DNA of 64,000 nt from Gammaproteobacteria bacterium (GTDB taxonomy: Bacteria > Pseudomonadota > Gammaproteobacteria > Arenicellales > Arenicellaceae). Within the stretch, counting starts at the first letter, position 1; each line of letters begins with the position of its first letter. The translations under genes and the position numbers were made by a program. The stretch is taken from contig JAKVBA010000004.1 in NCBI GenBank assembly GCA_022447525.1, positions 46,084 through 110,083 of the forward strand. The letters run 5' to 3'. Of this stretch, positions 10,328-17,563 are shown piece by piece. The notes under the pieces were generated by a model. The model was not told the DNA's origin, did not search any database, and was given only the letters and a program-made list of their open reading frames with translations.

Positions 10328-10681
10328 CTATGGACTCTCAAAAAAAACGTAAGAAGTCGAATAGTCACTGAATTCGAAGTATACCTTTCGCTCGTTAGAG
10401 TCGACTTTGTTGTTTAGGTTGGCATCCAGTACACCATACCCAAATCTATATGGCCTTGCTTGGCTGCCCTGTGTTGAGTCTGCAGTAGTGAGTTTATCGA
10501 TTTCAAGGAAGCGTTTTACTAACTTGTCTCCCGCATAGATCTCCAAGACACCATTTGTGCCTGTCCAGTTTTGTACGGCTCGCCCGAGTTTGTTTTGTGT
10601 TTCTTGTGTGCATGAAATCATGCCTAGACAGATTAAACAGATCGAAATAAAGGATATTAACTTGTTTACTTTTAAATTCAT
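10328..10681 (-). CDS. Small lipoprotein, conserved hypothetical
   Basis: 117 aa. Residues 1-24 form a lipoprotein signal peptide ending L-G-M-I-S-C, with Cys24 as the likely lipidated residue. The mature part (WTGTNGVLEIYAGDKLVKRF, RFGYGVLDANLNNKVDSNER, KVYFEFSDYSTSYVFFESP) looks like a small beta-rich domain. NLNNKVDSNE resembles a calcium-binding loop, but this is weak. Divergent from the MarR gene, with 59 nt between the starts. Function unknown. Confidence 0.75.
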   Translation of the reverse strand: MNLKVNKLISFISICLICLGMISCTQETQNKLGRAVQNWTGTNGVLEIYAGDKLVKRFLEIDKLTTADSTQGSQARPYRFGYGVLDANLNNKVDSNERKVYFEFSDYSTSYVFFESP

Positions 10682-10740
10682 GTTAGTCCTAGTATGGTTG
10701 GGTTATTACTAATAGCACTTAGATTAGAGGCTAGTTAGAT

Positions 10741-11199
10741 ATGAGTGCGAAACAAGCGCGTTCAAGTGTATTAACTCTTGAACAATATTTGCCATACCGC
10801 TTATCAATTCTGTCAAATCGCGTTAGCATGGTGATAGCTCAAGCTTATAAAGATAAGTTTGGCTTAACGATTACAGAGTGGCGGATCATGGCCGTGTTGG
10901 GTGAGTATCCGGGAGCTTCAGCTGATGAAGTTTCTAATAAAACACAAATCGAAAAATCTATGATCAGTCGAGCAGTGCAAAAATTGTTGGCTCGTCATTT
11001 AATCACACGGCATGTAGATGAACATGATCGTAGACGCCAAAACTTAGAGCTTACAGGTACGGGCAAGGAGGTTTATGAGCAAATCGTGCCAATCTCATAT
11101 GACTATGAAGATAGTTTGATAACCTGTCTTAGTGATCGTGAAATCAAACAACTCAATTCTATTATAGAAAAGTTACAAGATCAGGCAGAGAAGATTTAG
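10741..11199 (+). CDS. MarR family transcriptional regulator
   Basis: 152-aa winged-helix regulator. The recognition region reads TEWRIMAVLGEYPGASADEV then KTQIEKSMISRAVQKLLARHL, followed by the wing HVDEHDRRRQNLELTGTGKEV, all in MarR order; dimerisation helices flank it. It is divergent from the lipoprotein gene and may control it, since the 59-nt shared region must hold both promoters. Its 3' end overlaps the convergent SWIM gene by 4 nt. Ligand unknown. Confidence 0.9.
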   Translation: MSAKQARSSVLTLEQYLPYRLSILSNRVSMVIAQAYKDKFGLTITEWRIMAVLGEYPGASADEVSNKTQIEKSMISRAVQKLLARHLITRHVDEHDRRRQNLELTGTGKEVYEQIVPISYDYEDSLITCLSDREIKQLNSIIEKLQDQAEKI

Positions 11200-12923
11200 C
11201 TGTCAAAAATATCAGCAAACGCTTCTTTCAGTAGCTTTATGAAGTTGGTTTTACGTTTGTTTTCTGGAAAATTGTAGACTCGTCGAACCATGTTGTTGTA
11301 TTCATCCAGTAGTTCAGTTGGGCAGCGATTAAAATGGTGGTCCAGTACAGAAACCGCCTCTTGGTAGACGTTTTGATAAGCCATCTTTAGTATTTGATTG
11401 ACGGCTTCCTCGATAAGAGCAATAGAGACAGTGTCTATGTCACATTTACTCACCAAATAGCGAATGGCTTCAGAGCGTAATGGAAAAACTTTGTGCAGTT
11501 GTTTGGCTTCATCTATGTAACCGTTGTCGATGTAAATGCGTGCGAGTGTTTCCGCTCTTATTTGTGTCTTAGACTGTTTGTCAGCTGGGTCAATCCGTCC
11601 ACCCAACATTTTGATGGCGCGGTCAACCCAAGGTAAATCATCGTCGACTACCTTCAATAGTTTTTCTAAATCTATTCTTGCTTCGCTCTCTTCAAACCGA
11701 GCCCAGAGCGCTTGCGTAGCCAGTTTGTTTTCACCCAGGGCCTTCCATAGTGCTATTTGTGCTGTTTCGATATCGTAGATCTCGTGAATAGTGAGCCTTT
11801 TAAGTTGTTCTGAAAAGCGCAGCCATTTCTCGGCACGATCAAGTTGTTGGTATTCAATACACAAGTAGACTAGCTCTAGGCACCGTTCAATATGTAGTGC
11901 GCCACGTTCCAGAATTTGAAGTTCTTTGTCTTGGTCATCGTTATCGTGCGTTTGTTCGACTAGCATATTTTCAAGCCGAGAGTAGTATGTGTACTCCTGC
12001 CCAAACCTTTCCTCAGGCAGTTCTAATAGCTGCCACGCCTTTTCAACTGTTTTACAAATCTCATTGAAACCGTCGTCACCAATATCCTTGAGCTGTGCGT
12101 ATGGCACATTCAGAAAATCATAAGTGAAATCAGGGTCTAAAATTAGATTGGTAAGAGCTTCTATTTTGCTTTTCAACGACCAGTGTCCAATGCCAATAAT
12201 ACTATTGAAGAGTTCGACCAGACGTTTCTCAGTCTCTAGTCTATAGCCGTTGCTGTCGTCGATGTTTCTAAGTGTTTTTTCGAATCTCTGGGCGGCGTAC
12301 GTAATCAGTTTAAAAGCCGACTCAGGTAATTGAGTTTTAATTGCATCGCCAAGCAGTGAAAGGTCAGAGTTGGCTTTGTCAAAGTAAGCTTCGACCTCTT
12401 TAAAACGCCACAGCCCCGAAGGTTTATAGGGTATCGCTTTGGTAATGTGTTTGCGAACTAGGGCTGGAGACAGCTGACCACTTGCGAGTTCGGCTCTTAA
12501 TGCCCAGTGGTCGCTTTGTTCCTTGTCATGCTTAATCAGTCTGGCTAACTCGTCGGCAAGTTGCTTCTTTGTCAGTGTGTACAAGTAGGCGTTGATGCGC
12601 TCATCGCCTTGGATTTCTGCGATTTCTTGATTTGTCTGAGTTTGATAGTAATAAGCTAGGGCAGTCGCTGCACAGTGTTTGCAAAATTCAAAGCCATCAG
12701 AAACTGGACAGGTGCAGCTACCTTCAAATACTTTAGAGGTGTGATGAAGTGTGGTGGTGTAAGGGACCTTGCCTTGCACAACGGCCTTTATTTCATGCCC
12801 GTTTATTGAAAGTTCACCAACCCGACCTTGATTGTAGAGCTTTAGGCCCCGAGTGAAGGCTTGATCACCGGCTAACTGCTTAATAGTGGCTTCGGATATA
12901 GTCTTCACAATCTTGGCTCTCAA
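11196..12923 (-). CDS. SWIM zinc-finger protein
   Basis: 575 aa. Residues 1-105 carry a SWIM finger: C-T-C-P at about 70-72 followed by CKHC at about 82-85 (CxCx(n)CxH). The remaining roughly 470 residues are alpha-helical, with TPR/ARM-like character, and similar C-termini follow SWIM fingers in proteins of unknown function. The start is TTG, overlapping the TGA of pyrF (TTGA), so translation is probably coupled. A nucleic-acid or protein binding role is inferred from the SWIM domain only; no catalytic domain is visible. The link to pyrF appears to be co-transcription rather than shared pathway. Confidence 0.85.
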   Translation of the reverse strand: MRAKIVKTISEATIKQLAGDQAFTRGLKLYNQGRVGELSINGHEIKAVVQGKVPYTTTLHHTSKVFEGSCTCPVSDGFEFCKHCAATALAYYYQTQTNQEIAEIQGDERINAYLYTLTKKQLADELARLIKHDKEQSDHWALRAELASGQLSPALVRKHITKAIPYKPSGLWRFKEVEAYFDKANSDLSLLGDAIKTQLPESAFKLITYAAQRFEKTLRNIDDSNGYRLETEKRLVELFNSIIGIGHWSLKSKIEALTNLILDPDFTYDFLNVPYAQLKDIGDDGFNEICKTVEKAWQLLELPEERFGQEYTYYSRLENMLVEQTHDNDDQDKELQILERGALHIERCLELVYLCIEYQQLDRAEKWLRFSEQLKRLTIHEIYDIETAQIALWKALGENKLATQALWARFEESEARIDLEKLLKVVDDDLPWVDRAIKMLGGRIDPADKQSKTQIRAETLARIYIDNGYIDEAKQLHKVFPLRSEAIRYLVSKCDIDTVSIALIEEAVNQILKMAYQNVYQEAVSVLDHHFNRCPTELLDEYNNMVRRVYNFPENKRKTNFIKLLKEAFADIFDS

Positions 12924-13735
12924 CCTCGATATTGATTGACGAGGTCCCGGGTTGCCATCGCCACTGTTCTCGCTGCATGGGCAAATTCTTGGCCATTATC
13001 GGCGTAGATAACAGCCCGAGAACTATTGATAATTAGCCCCGTGCCGTTGTTAGTTTGCCCGGCTGCAAGTATTGCCTTTACGTCACCTCCTTGAGCGCCC
13101 ACACCGGGTACTAAAAAGGGTATATCACCTGTGATTTCTCGTAATCGCCGCATTTGCTCTGGCCAGGTTGCGCCGACAACGAGACAGCAATTACCATTAT
13201 CGTTCCATTGCTCGCTGATCATAGTGGCGACTTTTTCATAAACCGGGACACCGTTTACTTCTAAGTCTTGTATGTCGGATGCGCCAGGATTTGAGGTTCG
13301 GCAAAGTAGCACAACGCCTTTATCAGCGTATTCTAGAAAGGGCTTAGCTGAATCGTGACCCATGTAGGGATTGATTGTGACTGCATCTGCTTGAAAACGT
13401 TCAAATGCTTCCTTTGCATACATAGCCGCTGTGCTACCGATATCACCTCTCTTAGAATCTAATATTATTGGTAGGTGAGGGTAAGTATCGCGTATGTAGT
13501 CACAAATCATTTGTAACTGATCTTCTGCGGACAGGCCTGCGAAGTAAGCAATTTGGGGCTTGTATGCACAGACTAGGTCATGAGTTTTATCCACGATTTG
13601 TTTGCAAAATTCAAATATGGGGTAGTCAGCATTTTTCAGGTGGTATGGAATTTTCTCCCAGCTGGGGTCGAGCCCAACACACAGGAGTGAATCATTCACC
13701 TCCCAGGCTTGATTAAGTTTTTTGATAAAAGTCAT
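12920..13735 (-). CDS. pyrF: Orotidine 5'-phosphate decarboxylase (long, type 2)
   Basis: Last step of de novo UMP synthesis, OMP to UMP. 271 aa from the ATG at 13735; an upstream TTG at 13765 would add 10 poorly fitting residues. Motifs of the long subfamily are present: LCVGLDPSWEKIP, YKPQIAYF, the catalytic D93-S-K95-R-G-D98-I, INPYMGHDSAKPFL, VGATWPEQM and FLVPGVGAQGGD. pyrE lies 45 kb away in the same window. The stop overlaps the start of the SWIM gene. Confidence 0.95.
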   Translation of the reverse strand: MTFIKKLNQAWEVNDSLLCVGLDPSWEKIPYHLKNADYPIFEFCKQIVDKTHDLVCAYKPQIAYFAGLSAEDQLQMICDYIRDTYPHLPIILDSKRGDIGSTAAMYAKEAFERFQADAVTINPYMGHDSAKPFLEYADKGVVLLCRTSNPGASDIQDLEVNGVPVYEKVATMISEQWNDNGNCCLVVGATWPEQMRRLREITGDIPFLVPGVGAQGGDVKAILAAGQTNNGTGLIINSSRAVIYADNGQEFAHAARTVAMATRDLVNQYRG

Positions 13736-13887
13736 GGTTTTGCTGAGACCGAATATAAAGAACAACCTCTTATTTTAACCGAAAGGGAATTGCTTTAGTG
13801 ACAGATTAGTTGCCATTTTGCCTTGGTATTGTAGCGATTCGGGGTCAAAAGTTTGGTTCAAATTGGCTCATCATTGAAATTAATAAT

Positions 13888-13901
13888 GGTAAACGTTTGC
13901 C
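13888..13901. promoter_or_regulatory. LacI-type operator upstream of the symporter gene (site 1)
   Basis: GGTAAACGTTTGCC, an almost perfect palindrome, identical (as reverse complement) to the site in the receptor promoter at 17392-17405. Lies 159 nt before the chosen symporter start. Confidence 0.75.
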
Positions 13902-13966
13902 ATCTTGTGTAGACTGCTAATAGCTGTAAGGCAAAAGACTGTAGTATTTGAGTCTAAAACTACCTA

Positions 13967-13980
13967 GGTAAACGTTTTCC
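13967..13980. promoter_or_regulatory. LacI-type operator upstream of the symporter gene (site 2)
   Basis: GGTAAACGTTTTCC, a less perfect copy of site 1, 79 nt further downstream. Two spaced sites before one gene suggest repression with looping by the LacI protein encoded at the other end of the locus. Confidence 0.65.
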
Positions 13981-14046
13981 GTTTCCAATAAGAACCATGA
14001 TTAAATGGTCGCAGCGTTTATTGAACCGCCTAAAACGAGCTTTGTT

Positions 14047-15885
14047 ATGAATTTATCAATATTAGACATCTCGATAATTTTGACGTACCTGATGAGTACT
14101 ATTTTTATCGGTGTATATCTAAAAAAGCGTGCCGAAAGATCAAAAAGAGACTACATGCTGGGTGGTAATTCATTACCGTGGTATATGCTGGGCCTATCCA
14201 ATGCCTCAGGTATGTTCGATATATCCGGTACGATGTGGCTGGTTACACTTCTATTCGTGTATGGATTAAAAAGTGCTTGGATTCCGTGGCTTTGGCCCGT
14301 ATTCAATCAAATCTTTTTAATGGTATTTTTATCGATTTGGTTACGTCGCTCAAACGTAAGTACGGGAGCGGAATGGATAAATACCCGCTTTGGCAACGAG
14401 CGGGGAGCAGAACTATCTCACACTGTGATTGTGGTATTTGCAATATTGCTGGGTTTAGGTTACCTCGCCTATGGCTTTATCGGTATTGGTAAGTTTGTCG
14501 AGATCTTCCTTCCTTGGGAGACGGTTAGTCCCTATTTGTTTTTTGATCTGCCGCCTCAGTATGTGCCGCATTTTTACGGGGTGATATTGAGTTGTTTCGC
14601 AATTTTCTACTCTCTACTCGGCGGTATGATGAGTATTGTATGGGCTGATGTCATTCAGTTTTTTCTGATGGCAGTGTCGGCCATCATAGTGGGTGTTATT
14701 GCTATGACGGCATTAAATCAGAGCGCTGGTCTACCTGTTCCAGACGCTTGGTTGACACCTTTCTTTGGGGCTGGGCCGGCAATTGATTGGTCAGAGGTTA
14801 TGCCTAAGGTTAACGAGCGAATCGCGAGCGACAATTTTGGCTTGTTTCAGATTTTCTTTATGATGGTCATCTTCAAAGGAGTGTTAGTGAGTCTAGCTGG
14901 ACCAGCTCCCACCTACGATATGCAAAAGATTTTATCGGCTCGATCTCCTCGCGAAGCGGCATTGATGAGCGGTTCAGTGAGTGTGATATTGATGCCGCTT
15001 CGCTACTTTATGATAGCCGGGTTTGCAGTGCTTGCAGTGCTAAATTTTGACAAGCTGGATCTGATGGTCGCTGGTGAGATTGATTTTGAACAAATACTCC
15101 CTTCTGCGATCAACGAATTTGTTCCGACAGGTGTGCTTGGCTTGCTATTAGCTGGTTTATTGGCTGCTTTTGTGTCGACTTTTGCGGGCACCTTGAACGC
15201 TACGCAAGCTTATCTAGTCAATGATGTGTATTTAAAGCACGTTAATCCAGAGGCTTCAAATACGTCAATTACCCGAATGAATTGGGTCGCAGGCATCGTC
15301 ATGGTGCTGATCAGTATGGTCATGGGTTTTTTCGCAGGTGACGTCAATAATGTGGTGCAGTGGATAGTATCTGGATTGTACGGAAGCTATGTGGCTGCCA
15401 ATGTTTTGAAATGGTATTGGTGGCGATTCAATGGCAATGGATTCTTCTGGGGTATGGTATTCGGCTTAGTGCCGGCTCTGACCTTCCGCTACATATTCGA
15501 AGGGGTCTTTGACTTGTATACATTTCCATTAATGCTTGTTCTATCGATTATTGGCTGTGTTATTGGCACGCTAAGCTCGGCTCCAGTAGAAGAGGACACA
15601 TTGAAGCGCTTTTATAAGCGGGTTCGCCCATGGGGCTTTTGGGGGCCGATCAAAGAAAAGGTAATTAGCGAGGACCCGTCGTTTGAGCCAAATACAGGTT
15701 TTCGCAGAGATATGTTTAATGTTTTAGTTGGTGTTATTTGGCAAACATCTTTGGTGATACTGCCGATTTACATCGTGTTACAGAAACCGATGGCGATCAC
15801 GCTATGTGCCACTATCGCCATCATTACATCATTGATATTGAAGTTTAGCTGGTACGACAACTTACCAAGCGTGAGAGAAGTATGA
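14047..15885 (+). CDS. Sodium:solute symporter (SSS family), probable sugar/beta-glucoside transporter
   Basis: Inner-membrane Na+-coupled transporter, about 612 aa with some 13-14 hydrophobic helices. Family features: KKRAERSKRDYMLGGNSLPW in the first loop, GLSNASGMFDISG in TM2, WADVIQFFLM, and LLAGLLAAFVSTFAGTLNA late in the protein. Direct coupling to a GH1 glucosidase (4-nt overlap) makes a glucoside or glucose substrate likely. The longest frame begins at 14005, but the ATG at 14047 (MNLSILDISII) matches the family start; neither has a strong Shine-Dalgarno site. Two LacI-type operators lie upstream. Confidence 0.9.
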   Translation: MNLSILDISIILTYLMSTIFIGVYLKKRAERSKRDYMLGGNSLPWYMLGLSNASGMFDISGTMWLVTLLFVYGLKSAWIPWLWPVFNQIFLMVFLSIWLRRSNVSTGAEWINTRFGNERGAELSHTVIVVFAILLGLGYLAYGFIGIGKFVEIFLPWETVSPYLFFDLPPQYVPHFYGVILSCFAIFYSLLGGMMSIVWADVIQFFLMAVSAIIVGVIAMTALNQSAGLPVPDAWLTPFFGAGPAIDWSEVMPKVNERIASDNFGLFQIFFMMVIFKGVLVSLAGPAPTYDMQKILSARSPREAALMSGSVSVILMPLRYFMIAGFAVLAVLNFDKLDLMVAGEIDFEQILPSAINEFVPTGVLGLLLAGLLAAFVSTFAGTLNATQAYLVNDVYLKHVNPEASNTSITRMNWVAGIVMVLISMVMGFFAGDVNNVVQWIVSGLYGSYVAANVLKWYWWRFNGNGFFWGMVFGLVPALTFRYIFEGVFDLYTFPLMLVLSIIGCVIGTLSSAPVEEDTLKRFYKRVRPWGFWGPIKEKVISEDPSFEPNTGFRRDMFNVLVGVIWQTSLVILPIYIVLQKPMAITLCATIAIITSLILKFSWYDNLPSVREV

Positions 15886-17300
15886 TTGAGTTAGGTAAGA
15901 AATTTCCAAAGGACTTTATTTGGGGGACTGCAACGTCCGCGTACCAAATAGAAGGCGCGGCTGCTGTTGATGGTCGCGGTCCTTCTATTTGGGACACCTT
16001 TTGTCAACAGCATGGCAGAGTGTTTAACGGAGATACGGGTGATGTAGCCTGTGATCACTACCATCGCTATCAAGAGGACGTAGCCTTGATGGCTGATATG
16101 GGCGTGAAAGCGTATCGATTTTCGATATCTTGGTCTCGTTTGCTTCCCAACGGGAAGACAGACTCGTTGAATCAAAGTGGTGTAGACTTTTACAATAACT
16201 TGATTGACGAGTGTTTGAAGCATGGAATAACGCCGTGGGTCACCTTGTATCACTGGGATCTTCCCGATGCGATCGAAGTTGAAACTGATGGCTGGTTAGA
16301 CCGCAGAACAGCCGACCTGTTTGCTGACTACGCAAATTTGTGCTTTGAGCTGTTTGGTGATCGAGTTAAAAATTGGATTACGCTTAACGAGCCCTGGGTA
16401 GTTGCAGTACTTGGGTATGGCCAAGGTGTCTTTGCTCCTGGTAGACAGTCTAACTCTGAACCATATCAAGCGGCTCACAATTTACTCTTGGCCCATGCTT
16501 TAGCAGTAAATGTCTACCGTAATAAATTTCTAGAAACGCAAAAAGGACAAATAGGTATTACTAATAATTGTGACTGGCGTGAGCCGAAAACCCACTCACG
16601 AGAGGATAAAAAAGCAGCCCAGATTGCACTGGAATTCTTTCTAGGTTGGTTTGCAGATCCAATATATTTAGGCGACTATCCTCAGTGTATGCGCGAGCGT
16701 GTTGGTAATCGATTACCAAAATTTACCGATGAAGAGAAAGCGCTCTTAAAACACTCTTCGGACTTCTTTGGGTTGAATCATTACACCACCATGTACGCGG
16801 CAAAACAGCATGGAAGTAGCGAAAATTTAAGTGTGTTTGGCAATGGTGGTTTAAGTGAAGATCAAGGTGTGCAACTTTCAGTGGATCCAGAATGGGCGCT
16901 TACGGATATGCAATGGGCAGTGGTGCCATGGGGCTGTAGTAAACTTTTAAAATGGATAGCCGAACGCTATGGAAACCCACCTATCTACATAACTGAGAAT
17001 GGATGTGCTTATGACGATACCATCAAAGAGGGTAGAGTGGATGATGAAGAGCGTCAAAATTTTATGGCTTTGTATATCGAGGAATGTTCGAATGCAATGA
17101 GTTGTGGCGTCGATTTGAGAGGCTACTTTGCTTGGTCTTTGATGGATAACTTTGAATGGGCGATGGGATATTCCAAACGCTTTGGTTTACATTATGTCGA
17201 TTTTTCTACAGGGCAGCGGGTGGCTAAAGAGAGCGCTAAATGGTACTCCAGGCTGATTGCAAGCTCTAATGTCAATACGAAATTAGGAATGACGGCTTAG
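15882..17300 (+). CDS. GH1 beta-glucosidase
   Basis: 472-aa glycoside hydrolase family 1 enzyme, cytoplasmic (no signal peptide). N-terminal signature FIWGTATSAYQIEGA; acid/base Glu170 in TLNEPW; nucleophile Glu372 in YITENG; sugar-binding DLRGYFAWSLMDNFEW near the end. It would hydrolyse beta-glucosides brought in by the symporter, whose stop it overlaps by ATGA. Starts at 15882. A perfect 18-bp palindrome related to the LacI operators lies inside the gene at 16702-16719. Confidence 0.95.
   Translation: MIELGKKFPKDFIWGTATSAYQIEGAAAVDGRGPSIWDTFCQQHGRVFNGDTGDVACDHYHRYQEDVALMADMGVKAYRFSISWSRLLPNGKTDSLNQSGVDFYNNLIDECLKHGITPWVTLYHWDLPDAIEVETDGWLDRRTADLFADYANLCFELFGDRVKNWITLNEPWVVAVLGYGQGVFAPGRQSNSEPYQAAHNLLLAHALAVNVYRNKFLETQKGQIGITNNCDWREPKTHSREDKKAAQIALEFFLGWFADPIYLGDYPQCMRERVGNRLPKFTDEEKALLKHSSDFFGLNHYTTMYAAKQHGSSENLSVFGNGGLSEDQGVQLSVDPEWALTDMQWAVVPWGCSKLLKWIAERYGNPPIYITENGCAYDDTIKEGRVDDEERQNFMALYIEECSNAMSCGVDLRGYFAWSLMDNFEWAMGYSKRFGLHYVDFSTGQRVAKESAKWYSRLIASSNVNTKLGMTA
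16702..16719. promoter_or_regulatory. Intragenic operator-like palindrome
   Basis: TTGGTAATCGATTACCAA is a perfect 18-bp palindrome within the glucosidase gene. It shares GGTAA....TTACC with the upstream operators (compare TTGGTAAACGATTACCAA at 17489-17506), differing only in the core. It may be an auxiliary LacI site or a chance match constrained by coding (codons for V-G-N-R-L-P-K). Confidence 0.4.
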
Positions 17301-17389
17301 TGACTGACAGTGTTAGTTCCTGAGCCGCGCGAGACGGTTAAATTTAATGATGATTGAACTTAAAAACATCAAAAATAGCATTTTTATAG

Positions 17390-17418
17390 TTGGCAAACGT
17401 TTACCGTTTGTGTATTGT
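17390..17418 (+). promoter_or_regulatory. Receptor-gene promoter overlapped by a LacI-type operator
   Basis: -35 TTGGCA (17390-17395), 17-bp spacer, -10 TATTGT (17413-17418). The operator GGCAAACGTTTACC (17392-17405) covers the -35 and spacer, so a bound LacI protein would block RNA polymerase. Confidence 0.65.
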
Positions 17419-17452
17419 TAGTCAATTAGAACTACAGAAAGAATTTGCACGT

Positions 17453-17480
17453 AAGCCTTTTGAGCTTGCGGCTTTTTTTA
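17453..17480 (+). terminator. Terminator-like hairpin in the leader of the receptor gene
   Basis: AAGCC (17453-17457) pairs with GGCTT (17470-17474), followed by a run of seven T. It sits between the promoter at 17390-17418 and the receptor start, so it could attenuate transcription or end a short leader RNA. Confidence 0.5.
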
Positions 17481-17488
17481 AGAAGCAG

Positions 17489-17506
17489 TTGGTAAACGAT
17501 TACCAA
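17489..17506. promoter_or_regulatory. LacI-type operator downstream of the leader hairpin
   Basis: TTGGTAAACGATTACCAA, near-perfect palindrome 58 nt before the receptor ATG; second site for this promoter region. Confidence 0.65.
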
Positions 17507-17563
17507 AATAAGTGCAGGTCCAAATAATTAATAATGAAACACACTATCTTAGGAGATGATGTT

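Noticed and set aside
12923..13735. Start of pyrF at the upstream TTG (13765)
   Set aside because: The purine-rich stretch directly abuts that TTG, too close for a Shine-Dalgarno site, and the extra residues do not fit the family; the ATG at 13735 does.
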